DNA from: Zymoseptoria tritici IPO323
Taxonomy: Eukaryota; Ascomycota; Dothideomycetes; Mycosphaerellales; Mycosphaerellaceae
Length of the DNA: 64,000 bases
Reading direction: 5' to 3'
Assembly: GCF_000219625.1 (NCBI RefSeq)
Contig: NC_018218.1
Coordinates: 5,890,001 to 5,954,000 of the forward strand
Below, in pieces: positions 10,175 to 20,800 of this stretch. A model generated the notes under the pieces. It was not told the DNA's origin. It worked only from the letters and a program-made list of their open reading frames with translations, and searched no databases. The position numbers and the translations under genes are program-made. Each line of letters starts with the position of its first letter. The first letter of the stretch is position 1.

Positions 10175-11752
10175 TTACTCATCCTCATCCTCATCATCCA
10201 CAACTCTTCGCCTCTTAGTGCGAGCCTGTGGTAGATCATCATCCTCCTCACCCTCCGCATCCTCATCATCACCCGTCTCCGCCGCAGCAGCAGGTCTCGG
10301 ACGGTCCCTCTTCGGCGCCTTCTCCGTCCTCTCCTCCATAATGCCATCGTCCTCATCATCGTCGTCCTCAACCACTTCCTCCTCGTCACTCGGCGCCACA
10401 AAGTCGTCTTCCTGGTCATAGCTGTCTTCCTTGGAGAACCGCTTATTGCCAAAGTCCTCATCGTCGCTGTACTCACTATTCCTCCGCCGACGGGGCTTCG
10501 CGCGAGCTTTGTTGCCTTGCGAGCGGCCGCGACCGCCGTCCATTTCGTCGTCTTCGAGCATACCCACGTTGAGGCCGCCGCCGGATCGTCCAGAGTATAC
10601 GCCTGCGCGACCGAGCGTCCGGTCCGACCGCATCCTGTCCCGTTCTTGTGCATTCTCGCGCTTCTTCCTGTCTCGCATGGCCTGCTTCTCTGCCAATTCT
10701 GCTTGTTTTCTTTGGAGCTCGGGGTCGACGTCTGTGGCCTCGAGAACGCCTGAGGCTCCGCCGACTTTGGTCTTGTTCGCGGCTTGCGAGAGTGCGGCTT
10801 GGAGTTGTGCGATCGCGTCGTCTTCTACGGTGCCGGACTGTTTGACGTTGAGACTTGCTGTGATTTTGTGTGTGATCCGTAGCGACTCGGCCGACTCGAC
10901 GGGAACCACGAGGTATGTGAACGCATCTTTGCTCGCACCGCGTTTGGCATTCGCGGCGACGCTGAAGGGTGTAGGCTTGGGAGGATTGATCTGCGGTGGT
11001 GCAAGTGCGTTGCCATCCATCTCGTATTGTGTTGTAGGGTCGGATGCAAGCTGGAGAGTGATCGAGCCGTCCGACCAGCGGTTTATGCGTGCGTTGGATT
11101 GGAGCTCGGCAGGGTTGGAGGGCGAGTGTCGCCAGCGGACTGTAGACATGGCGGTGTTGTAGGCGGAGAAAGTGGCAGAAGCCTCCTTCGAGTGGTGGTC
11201 GGCTGTAGGAGGCTGAAAGGCCGTCGTTTGCCAGGCTTGGGGCTCTATTGACATGAAGTTTGGGATCTTGAGGAGGTACATCTGTATCTGGTCAGTGTTG
11301 TTCCCTTACCTTGAGGGTCTCAAAGCATACCTCGCCATCACTCGGCTCCGGCACTGGCTGTCTCGCGACCTCCAAGTCCATTGACAACACTTCATGTGTC
11401 TCGTACTGCTGTGTGTCCTCTTGCTGTGCAGCGCGATCCGCCCGGCCTTCATCGTCGCCCGAATCAAGCTCTTCATCATCTAATTGTCGCGTGCTATAAG
11501 ATGGTTAGCCAATGCGCAACTCGGTATGTATGCCCAGACCTACGCAGGCTCTGCCTCATCCTCTTCATCTCCAAAAAGGTCGTCGAGCTCGGGCTGCGCA
11601 TCTCCTCCGTTCGCTGGCTTTTGTCTCCTGCTTTTCGGCTGAACATCATCCTCATCGTCCTCTTCTTCTGCATGACCATTGACCCCATTTGTGGCCTCTT
11701 CATCCGGGAACGCTTCTGACAGTGGCGGCGAGCTCACTTCTTGATCTGCCAT
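10175..11752 (-). CDS. leo1: Paf1 complex subunit Leo1
   Basis: Three exons, complement(10175..11281, 11331..11493, 11544..11752), give 492 aa. Introns are 50 nt (GTAGGT...TAG) and 49 nt (GTATGC...CAG), and the phases add up. Known role: Leo1 is part of the RNA polymerase II-associated Paf1 complex, which supports elongation and histone modification. Visible: an acidic N-terminus (NGHAEEEDDEDDVQ, ELDDLFGDEEDE), the Leo1 core starting MYLLKIPNFMSIEPQAW and running through NARINRWSDGSITLQLASD, then HKITASLNVKQ. A long charged C-terminal tail follows: an Arg/Lys-rich helix, then alternating basic and Asp/Glu-rich runs ending VVDDEDEDE. This acid-base-acid layout is typical of Leo1. The start MADQEVSSPPLSEAF is the only ATG consistent with the first intron. 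Confidence 0.92.
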
Positions 11753-12339
11753 CTTGAGAGAATTCCGTTCACTCAGTGTGTGCAGAATCGAAGGCAACCT
11801 CCAAGCTCGCTGTTCTGAGCTTCTCGAAGCTGTCGCGCGACTGGATCGACGAAGATGATGCGCCGGCGGTCCACGTTCGGGTGATTGGTGCGTCTGCCGG
11901 AAGAACTTGTAGGCGCGTCGATGGTGACGGATATGCGCAGTTTGTGGAGGCAAAGATGCCGTAGTCAGGTCGTCGGCGTGAAGATGGATTCAATGCATGT
12001 GAACGCGAAGTGAAGCCCAAGAAAATGGATCCAGATTGTGCGGCTGGTGCTCCGATTTCAGCCACAGTACATGCCCCGAGCTCCCTCTTCCCTTTACCTA
12101 TTTGATCTCACGCTCTCTGCTGCTCATCCTTCTATTCGTCCACTTTTCTCTGCGATGGAGCATGCCTCGAGCGAGTGCAAGATGAGTGAGTAGCGTCTGA
12201 AGCCCAACGCTCTGCAGACATAGCATTGCATTACTTTCACCCATCTCGGATGCTCTGCTTGTCTCTGTCTATACCGTGAGCATTCATAACATCATTTCTT
12301 CAATGCCTTCAAACAAAAGCGACCAATGCCTCTCCTTCT
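11753..12339. other. Intergenic region between leo1 and the PLC-like gene
   Basis: About 590 bp, serving as leo1 promoter and downstream of the PLC-like gene. It contains pyrimidine-rich stretches (near 12120-12160 and 12240-12300). No convincing gene, tRNA or repeat. Confidence 0.5.
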
Positions 12340-13851
12340 TCACCTCCACCCAACCCCCCTCTGCCGGACCAACAACTTGCTATTCATCCCCACAATCGTC
12401 CTCACCAAGTCCCAATCTCCATCCTTCCCAACCCAATCACAAACTACAATCCCCGTCCCGCCATCACCTTCGACCTTCTCATCCGGCGCTTCCAGTCCCT
12501 TATCACCAATATCATGCTTCTCGACCAGAAACGCAGTCACAGCGGGATTCAATTTCGCAGCGATCTTGTCCGGCCAGCATCCGACTTTCCAGAAGTTCGA
12601 CGCCGACAAGAAGTTGAGGTACAGCGAAGTCGTGTTGACAGGAGGAGCCGTAGAGCCACGCCGCTCAAAAGAAGCACGACGCTCCGGATCCGCAGCTTCG
12701 TCAACAGGACAGCAGACCTGCGCCGCGCGCTCGAAGTGCTCGCAGCAGAGACTGATCTTATGATCGATATTCTCCGTCTCGAGCACCTCGCAAAAGTCCT
12801 GCACGACGACATCTCCGTGCTTGTCGTTGGCGCAGTTGTACGCCCAATTCTCGGCATTCAAACCCCAACCTCGGCCGTTGTGGTCGGACTTTAAGCTATC
12901 AGTGATGGCGAATCGACGCATGAGCACGATCTTGCCGCGGACTTGACCCAATGTCGGGATTCGGGGGTCAGTGTACCAGATGTCGGAGGAGGTGTAGTGG
13001 TCGCGGAGGATTTTGGAGAGCTGTTGATCCGTGGCTTCACCCGGACCTTCACGTTTGAGGGAGACGAGGACAGTTTCGGAAGGGTTCTCGCTAAGGAAGC
13101 CCTTGATTTCGTCCTCGAGGGTGCGGAACTTCTTGTTGCCTGTGAGAGAGATGGGAAATACGCCGTGTACAAGATTGAGGGAGTCGTCCTTTTCCTCGTT
13201 TGGTTTGTTGGGCTGTACGCGGATGTCGAAGAAGCGGACGCCGTTTTGGAGTTGCTCGAGCGGACCCACGGCTTGACATCGGACGGAAGGGAGTGCTTTA
13301 TAGCAGGTAGGAGAGTTGTGGGTGCCTGGGATGGAGAGGGCGGATATGGGAGTGGAGTCTTGGAATTCCTTCATCCAGTGGCGGTACTCGGCTGCGGTCT
13401 CCATGATCGCGAGGACGGAAGTAAATCGCAAGAAGAAGGCATGGTATTGATGTTTGGGGTCCGGCGTGAGAGGGGTCAGTTTCTGGGAAGTCGTCCCTGG
13501 AGTTGGAGCATCAATCCTCCACTGCCCACCACCATCGCCTTGCAACGTCAAGCGCAGGATGTCATTTGCATTCCGTTCCGTGAGTTCGACATCAGTCCGG
13601 TTGGTACTGAATGGCTCTAGTCGGATTTCAAGGTCTTTCTTCGTGAAACTTTGGGCATGCTCATCGATCTGCTGGGGAGGGGCAGGACTGGTGCCATTGC
13701 TAAAGACCGAGGTGATATTGGACGTAATATTGTTGACCGAAAATCCACCACCTGAAGAGAGATTCTTCGCAATAGGCGCTTCAAATCGCTCGATATGCTT
13801 GACCGTAAGAGGCTGCGCCGTAAGGTTGCGAATGACGATAGGATTCGACAT
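12340..13851 (-). CDS. PI-PLC X-domain phosphodiesterase-like protein
   Basis: Single exon, 503 aa. Known: this family has a TIM-barrel phosphodiesterase domain related to bacterial phosphatidylinositol-specific phospholipase C, using two histidines. Visible: the X-box starts near residue 155; ISALSIPGTHNSPT carries the first catalytic-type His (about residue 175), followed by NGVRFFDIRVQ, the second His in LNLVHGVF (about 231), NPSETVLVSLKR, and a late barrel strand GKIVLMRRF. The N-terminal 150 residues (IVIRNLTAQPLTVKHIERFEAP) form a separate beta-rich-looking region with Ser/Asn stretches. There is no signal peptide and no EF-hand, Y or C2 domain, so it is not a eukaryotic signalling PLC. 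Substrate unknown. The start is the only upstream ATG and gives a compact N-terminus. Confidence 0.8.
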   Translation of the reverse strand: MSNPIVIRNLTAQPLTVKHIERFEAPIAKNLSSGGGFSVNNITSNITSVFSNGTSPAPPQQIDEHAQSFTKKDLEIRLEPFSTNRTDVELTERNANDILRLTLQGDGGGQWRIDAPTPGTTSQKLTPLTPDPKHQYHAFFLRFTSVLAIMETAAEYRHWMKEFQDSTPISALSIPGTHNSPTCYKALPSVRCQAVGPLEQLQNGVRFFDIRVQPNKPNEEKDDSLNLVHGVFPISLTGNKKFRTLEDEIKGFLSENPSETVLVSLKREGPGEATDQQLSKILRDHYTSSDIWYTDPRIPTLGQVRGKIVLMRRFAITDSLKSDHNGRGWGLNAENWAYNCANDKHGDVVVQDFCEVLETENIDHKISLCCEHFERAAQVCCPVDEAADPERRASFERRGSTAPPVNTTSLYLNFLSASNFWKVGCWPDKIAAKLNPAVTAFLVEKHDIGDKGLEAPDEKVEGDGGTGIVVCDWVGKDGDWDLVRTIVGMNSKLLVRQRGVGWR

Positions 13852-14458
13852 TTTTGTTGGGGGTTGATGTTGCAGGAAGAAGCTTTGAAAAGGTGGAGAA
13901 GAAGATGTGAGAAGGGGACAGCGAATCGAAGATTATTCGAAAATTATGTTTCACAAATGTGCTGCATTGGTCGTGAGCTGATCTCTTCTCGAAACAACCG
14001 AAGTTGGCACCTTTCCCGTTTGTATTGGGCAGGCGGGAGCTGCAGAAGCGAGTCTTTCTTGTGGCGCTTGGCCCTCGTCACGCTGATTCTCGTCGATCCA
14101 CAACCCTAATAGAACTAAGACTTCGAGGCCCACCACTGTACAACTACATCAAATGTACGCCTCGATATACACATGATCGATATACACATGATCGATATAC
14201 CGACCGCATCCCTTGGCATGAGTACAATAGACGGCCAAGATGATGGCTATGCTCGCAGTGTCTTGATTTCCAACATGCCTGATCGTCGATCTCATGTCCG
14301 TGGGACCTCTGCACTTCCATGGCTGATTACAAGTCTATTATACTGCTTCGTGGGTATCGATATGCCAAACCTCATGAAATTTTCCAGCTCCATCACCGCC
14401 TTACCGACCATTACCACTTCCACCAACATGCTGCCAAGTATGATACCTGCCCTGCCCC
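13852..14458. other. Intergenic region with a short tandem repeat
   Basis: About 600 bp between two minus-strand genes, containing the promoter of the PLC-like gene. Near 14163-14205, CGATATACACATGAT is repeated in tandem (two full copies plus a partial one). Otherwise nothing recognisable. Confidence 0.55.
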
Positions 14459-15693
14459 TCAAGCCTTGACAAACTTCTTTCCCTCCGTGAAGTCAGGCAC
14501 CTGCCCAACAAAATAGTCCTTGCCCTTGACCATCGCCACGGCGAACCCAGGAATCGTCCATCCGCTGTAGGCTCCGACTCCAGTCTTCGGTCCAATCTGA
14601 TTTATCACAAAGTCAGCATTCAACCCTAAGGAGCCAGAATCACATCACTTACCGGTACAACCTGCGTCTCCGATGGCTTGAATGTATACGTCTGATCCGG
14701 CACCGCATGCTTCTCGAGCAGATCCTTCGCAATATTCCTATTCAGCACCGGCAGTGTCTCGTACATGTTCAACATGCCACCGTTGTCTACACCCGCGATG
14801 TCGCCCGCCGCATACACCCGCGGACCCGCTGCATCGATTCGCAGCGTCGAAGAATTCGTCTTGGTGTAGCCCTTGTCGTCCTTGAGAGCAGCAGGCAAAA
14901 ACTCCGAGTTCGGCTTGACACCGTGTGCAGGGATATACACGTCTGCGGAGATAGTCTTGCCATTGCTGAGAGTAAGAGCCGTCTTCTCGGGATCAGAAGA
15001 CGAAGCTTCGTCCTTGTCAACGGTGACTTTGTAGATGACAGACACGCCGAGTTTAGCGAGCATTCCCTCGGCTTTCTTGGATCGAGCTTCGTTCAGGACA
15101 GGCAGAAGCTTATCAGAGCCCGTGATGAGGGTGATCTTCGCTTTGTTGCCGAAGACCTGCCCGATTTCGCCGGCGGTCTCGACGCCTATCGGGCCGCCGC
15201 CTGAGATGACGATTTCTTTCGCGGAGGCGAGTTTGGTGTTGACTTCTTCCAAGGCTTTCTGGGAGACGGTGTAGTCGCCGTGAAAGGTGGTGAGAGGCGT
15301 GGGAGAAGTTGTGCCTGTGGCGATGACTAGAGCGTAGTAGTCGAGGGTTTGCTTGTCTTCACCTCCCGAATTGGTCAATGTCACCGTGCGGGCTTCAATG
15401 TCCAGCGCGGATGCAGTTCCTTGATGGAAGAAGATGTTGTCCTGGAGCGAGGTGTACTGCTTGAAACCGTCCTTGATGGGTACGAAAGTTTTGTCGACAG
15501 TGAGGTCCTTCATTGTGACGATCTGGCGAGGAGCCGCGATGTGCCACCAGAAACGTGTGCTCGGGTCGACGATGTGCAGCTCATATTTGGTCTCCTCATT
15601 CAATTGGGGTAAGACGTGTTTGGCGAGGTAATGTGCGACTCCGAGACCAGCGCATGAGGCTCCGAGGATGACAATCTTGCGTGTTTCCGTCAT
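14459..15693 (-). CDS. AIF/AMID-like FAD-dependent pyridine nucleotide oxidoreductase
   Basis: Exons complement(14459..14596, 14653..15693) give 392 aa. The 54-nt intron has GTAAGT and CAG and joins TQVVP to IGPKTGVGAYSG in phase 0. Known: the AMID/FSP1/NDH-2-like family uses FAD and NAD(P)H to reduce quinones or similar acceptors. Visible: the N-terminal FAD dinucleotide fold KIVILGASCAGLGVAHYL (residues about 7-24), the ALVIATGT strand, the NAD(P)H fold EIVISGGGPIGVETAGEIG (about 165-185), and the second FAD motif VYAAGDIAGV near residue 300. The C-terminus VAMVKGKDYFVGQ is typical. An in-frame ATG 84 bp upstream (15777) would add 28 residues. I prefer MTETRKIVIL at 15693 because the family begins there. 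No clear targeting signal or transmembrane segment. Confidence 0.88.
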
Positions 15694-16273
15694 GCTGATT
15701 ATATTGGGGTTGTCCTTGATAAAGATGCCAGAGATTAATGTGCGATTGATGCAGACACCTGGAATCACAAAATGCAAGGGAGATGGTAGTAGATGAGGTT
15801 ATTTGATGGAAGGTGATGGAGTGTGATGAAAGTAAGCGATGGCGTGTCGATATTTAGACTTTTCCACAACAACGCTCGCGGAATGGTTCTCAATCTGATT
15901 GGAAATACAATGTCTTGCTTACTGTCAGCAACCCTTCAGGCATGATTGCACGAGCGACGCATTGTTGTCGAAGTACGATTACTTCCAAGGTCCCGTCGAA
16001 CTCATGCAGACACGCTCTAATCAGAGCGATTCGGCACAAAATGTCGACGCAAGACGAGAGCGTCTCCAAGCGAGCTTCACATGTCAGACTAGCTCGAAGT
16101 GAACCCGATTATATCGAGTAAGCAGCGATCGTGTCTCGAACGACGCTCATAGTGTCAGACCGTTACTCTGTCTGGCAACTTTCTATCCTTGACAGCAGTG
16201 GTGCTTCCCGCCTGTCTCCCTTCTTGAGTTGAGATCGAACAGCAGCCCTCATCCATCCCGCGCCACACACATC
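15694..16273. other. Intergenic region, no gene seen
   Basis: 580 bp between two minus-strand genes, with the AIF-like promoter at the left. No repeat or RNA gene recognised. Confidence 0.5.
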
Positions 16274-17340
16274 TCACTCCTCCACATCGACAATAACCTT
16301 TTCCGCCCTCCTAATAATCTCCTCATAAACCGTCCAAGTCAACGCACTACTAATCGCCTTCCTCCCAATCCTCAAACTCAACCCACTAAACAAACACCTC
16401 ACTCCTTCCTCCTTGACCATCGTCCTCGCCGCCTGCACCATATTCTTATACTTCCCCGGAGCAATCTGCAGCCTCGTCTTGATCGCATCAAAAGGATTCG
16501 TCAACGTCGTCGCCGCCGTCGCAGCCGCGACTCCGGATACGAAATTGATCGAAGCCGAACTGCCCATTGATCGGCCTGTGCCTACTACGTCCTCGCCGAC
16601 GATACCGGCGAATCGACTGCTGGAGAGGAATACCTTTGATCGCTCGTAGATTACGACGTATAGTCCCGCATATGGCGCATCTCGCACTGCTGTGGCGCCG
16701 AAGCCGGCGAAGAAACCGCGTGGTCCTTCTTGTGCGAGGATGGCTCGGGCTGCGCTGGCGAGAGAGGTGTAGTGGTAGAAGCTGGATTCGTAGCGGACTT
16801 TGAGTACCGTGACGGGGTTCATGACGAAACCTGCTGCGACGCGAGCGAGGGCGCCGGTGGTGAGGTTGGCGACATGGCCTAGCTTGGGGAGCGCCGAAGA
16901 GGAGGACGAGGAGGATGTCGATGCGGGTGTCGTTAGAGCTCCCGGTAGAGGAACGACGACGGGAAGCTGCGCTGCATATTGTCGCATCTGATTCAACAGA
17001 CCGAAGTACAGTGCTGATCCGAAGCCGGTCCTGATCACGGATGGGGTAGTGCCGCGCCAGAGCTGCTGCACGGGATTGGGGCCTTTGAGGACATCTCGTA
17101 GGGCAGCTCGGAGTGATTTGGCGCCGGTCTGTTGGACTCGTGTCTTGAGAAGGTCCGCGGGTTGGAGGAGGAATGCGCTGGCGACGCCGGAGCCGAGACC
17201 GGCGGCGAGATGGAAGCCTGGCAGTCGTTAGCTGCTTGTCCTTAGAATTCAAATAGCCGTGGCGATGTAAGATATGGCTGCTGAAAGCCGATCAACTCAC
17301 CTAGACTCGTTTGCTTCTTCGTTTGTGCGCCATCAGACAT
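16274..17340 (-). CDS. hem25: Mitochondrial carrier, Hem25/SLC25A38 type (glycine carrier for heme synthesis)
   Basis: Exons complement(16274..17217, 17301..17340) give 327 aa. The first exon is only 40 nt ([13 protein letters not shown]). The 83-nt intron has GTGAGT and CAG. Known: SLC25A38/Hem25 is an inner-membrane carrier that supplies mitochondrial glycine for 5-aminolevulinate synthesis. Visible: three mitochondrial-carrier repeats with their signatures [22 protein letters not shown] and [10 protein letters not shown]. Also visible are [17 protein letters not shown] at the start of helix 1 and the family stretch [21 protein letters not shown] poly-Ser insertion (about 10 residues) lies in the loop between repeats 1 and 2. 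Without the small first exon the first carrier helix would lack its start, which supports the splice model. Confidence 0.88.
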
Positions 17341-17865
17341 GACGGTTCTCCAGCCGGGGAATTATTGCCAGCTCATTATATCGAAGCGTACATTCTCGTA
17401 CGAGAAAAGCAAGGCGACGAGCAAGGAGATTAGTGAAAATTATTTGTTGATGATGATTCGGTCGATACCAAGAGTGTTGAATCTGGTCTTTACGTCGTCG
17501 ATTTGGCCGGATCCGAATGCGAGGTTGCAATCCGAGCGCACGTGATGCTGCTCGCCTCGATTGAAAGCACAGCGTGAGTTCGACGACAGCAGATCGAGAA
17601 GTGAGATCGAGGAGGCACAGCAACCTGCGCGCACAGTACAACAATCTAGGTAATCCAACTAAATCTTCCACAAAGGGGTATCGCCGCGTATGGGGGGTAT
17701 CTCTCTCCATCCACCTTCCTTCCTCCCGCAAGAAAAATGCAACTATTACAAATATTCCAGTCTGATGTCTTCCTCCTCCATCGAGTCACTTCCTCCGATC
17801 ATCCTGTTTCAAGGCCACAGCAGATGCACACACATATCAACAAAAGAAATCCTCCTCTCACTCAC
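17341..17865. other. Intergenic region, hem25 promoter
   Basis: 525 bp upstream of hem25 and downstream of the large coiled-coil gene. Pyrimidine-rich near 17690-17900. No gene, repeat or RNA recognised. Confidence 0.5.
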
Positions 17866-20800
17866 TCACTGCCGCCCCAACTCCTCCTCCAAACTCCGTC
17901 TAAAAGCCGGCGGTCCTTCATCATCAATATCCTCCAACGAGTCATCTCCCTCCTCTCCATCCACCATCCCGTCCTCCTCGAATTCCCGCATCGTCACACC
18001 GCTATCCTCCGCATCCCGATCATAACTCTGCTCTCTAAACAACGGCGTCGTCGACCCCTCCTCCACCCTCCCATCATCATCATCATCAGAAATCCTCCTT
18101 CCCCTCACCTTCCTCGGCGTACTCTTATTCGACGTCGAAGAGCCCGTCCGAGGATGCAAACGCGGCGGCGGGAGAGTACCCTTATCATCTTCCGGAATCG
18201 GGGAGCTGCGAACATTGCTAGCCGGAGGAGTCATCAGTCCTTCATGGTATCCCGCCGGAGCGGAGGAGGCAGGAGCAGGTTTCGAAGGGGTGTATGATCG
18301 TCGGCCGGAAGCCGCCGCGCTGCGAAGTTGCTGCTGACGTTGTTGCTGGGCTTTTAACGCCGAGCTCTCCATGTTGCTGCGCCACTTGCTGAACGCTGAG
18401 CTGAGTTGTGCTGCCTTGGGTGTAGCGAGGCTTGTCAGACTTGCTAGCGCAGATCCCACGGGACTCTCGTTTTGACTCTGGTTCTGGCTTGGTGACGCAG
18501 GACGGAAACGGTCTTTCTCTTGCTGCTCCATTTGCAAGTTCGCGCGGATGCGGATTGCGTTGTCGCGGACAGCGGCGCGATCGAAGTTGGGTTTGGAAAT
18601 GGTGTTGACCAGATCTGTGAGTTCCTCGTTGCGGACCGCAAGCAACTCGCGGAGGAAATTGATCTCGTCGTCGCGCTGCTTGAGCTTCGAGGCGCCTTCT
18701 CCTTCGGCGTGAGCTTGCAGACGCTCAATGCGAGCCTCGCGCTCTTGCAACTGTTCCTGCAAGACGAGAATTGACTCGCGGAGTGCCTGTGGCGAGATCT
18801 TCTCGGGCACACCAGAAGGTTGCCACTGCGGCTGCGCGACAGCCTTGCCGCCTCTCGCACTGCTCGCAGCGGCTTGAGCGGCGGACTTGGTGACCTCCAA
18901 CCTCTCCTCGAGATGCATGACTCGCTCCTGGAAGTGCTGCACCTTTGCATTCGACAGCGACAGCTTCTCGCTAAGGAGATGCTCCAAGCGATCCTTATCC
19001 TCCAAAGCGTGCCGTAGAGCGCGGGAATGCTGACTTGTAAGATCCTGCACATTAGCCTCATACTTGTGCCTCGCCTCGTCGAGAGCCACACTGTTAGAGT
19101 GGTTTGTCTTGCGCAAAGCTTCCCTACGAAGCGACTCTTCCTGCTCGAGCATATGCGCGTGCCGCTCCTTGGTGTTCTCAGCTTCCATGCGCAGGTTCTC
19201 AATTTCGGTCCGGGCTTTTGTCAGCTCCATCTCCAGTTCCGCTCGGACGAAGAGTTTGGCGGCTTCGACTTCTGAATCCTTGGACATGTTCAAGCGGTTG
19301 ACTTCGGCTTGACCGGATTCTTGTGCATGTTGCCATTGGCGCTCGTAGTGAGCGGCCAGACCCCGCTGCTCCGCCAACTCCGACTGAAGCTTTCGATTCA
19401 TCTCCTCAAGAGACGCATTCGACTCGCGAACGTGGTCCAGAGTATGACGAGCTTCCGAGGCCTCAAGAGCAGCAACGCGCACGGTGCGCAGCTCCTCGTC
19501 AAGCGCAATGCGTCCCCGGTCTGAAACCATAAGTCGTTCCTCCAAAGACTCGACTTTGCTGCGGTACTCCTCTTCCCTCGACTTCCACGCCGCCTTCTCG
19601 CTGGCGAGTTGTCCAACAGCAGTAGCCATATCCGCATGCAGCTTCTCAAGCCGTCGACGCATACCGCTAGTAGCATCCTGACTGTCTTCCGCCTGACGTT
19701 GGGCAAGAGAAAGCGTGTTCTCCAACTCCTCGCGCACACGCTTGCCCTCTTCAATGTCTTCACGCCACTTCTTGCTCGAAGTACGGTATTCCGACAACGT
19801 CGCTTGCAAAGCTTCATTCTGCGCCTCAGTGTCTTCCAACTTATCCTCAGCAGATCGAAGGGCTTCCCCTTGCACTTGCAGCCGAGAGATCAACTCCTCC
19901 CTCTCCTGCTCCATGGCCCTCTCCTTCGACTCATCGTCCCGGACAGAGTCGCGGAGTAGCTGCAATTCCTCCTGCGCAAGACGCAACTGCCGTCTCGACT
20001 CAGCTTCTTTCTCTTCAATCGCACGCCTCTGGTTCGCCTCCTCCAGCGCACCAGCCAAAGTCTCATTGAGCCGTCCCTGGAGTTCCGACAATTGCCGCTT
20101 ATGATCCTTCTCCTCGCCACCGTCAGGAGTCGTGACTAGCGCTTGGCTCATCGCTTGCGTCTGTCTGGTCATGGTATCCTCCACGATAGCACGAATGTCG
20201 TCCAGCTCCAAGTTCGCCGACGCAGCACGAGCGAACGAGATTTTCATGTCTGCGAGAGCAGAGTGCAGTTCTTGAATCTCGCCGGCAGTCTTGTCCTGCG
20301 GAGGCATTTGCTCACGCAGAGCCTCCAGCACTGCGACTTTGATCTGATCGACGCGCTTCTCGCGGCCGCGGGAGATAGGTCGCTGCTTGCGGTCACCGGA
20401 CAAGTCATCCTCATCATCCGCATCGCTTTGCACATTGGAATGCGTACGCTTGCTCTTTGAAGATCCAGATGATTTGGGACGCCTGCTGGCGTTATTATTC
20501 CGACTGAGGATCAACTCCTCCAGCGGAGCCAATCTGGCATGCATGGCACGGCCAATGACCTCAGCAATATGGCTGTCGAAGAAGGCTCCTCGCGCTTGCA
20601 GCTTGGCCTCATCGACCGGTGAAAGCATATCCGACCAGTCGCTGGTGGGCACGTCTTCGGCTCTGTTGAGCTGATGTACACCCCAGCCATTGGCGCCGGA
20701 GATCGTGTTCTCTTCCAGCAGACGGCGTCGCGGGCTAGGCGTGGGTCCATCGCTGCGGTGCCAATCTGCCAGGTACGTGACGCCCTTCATCGGGTGAGAG

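Noticed and set aside
10431..11162. 243-aa plus-strand frame opposite leo1
   Set aside because: Antisense shadow of the Leo1 coding region, low-complexity Ser/Arg sequence.
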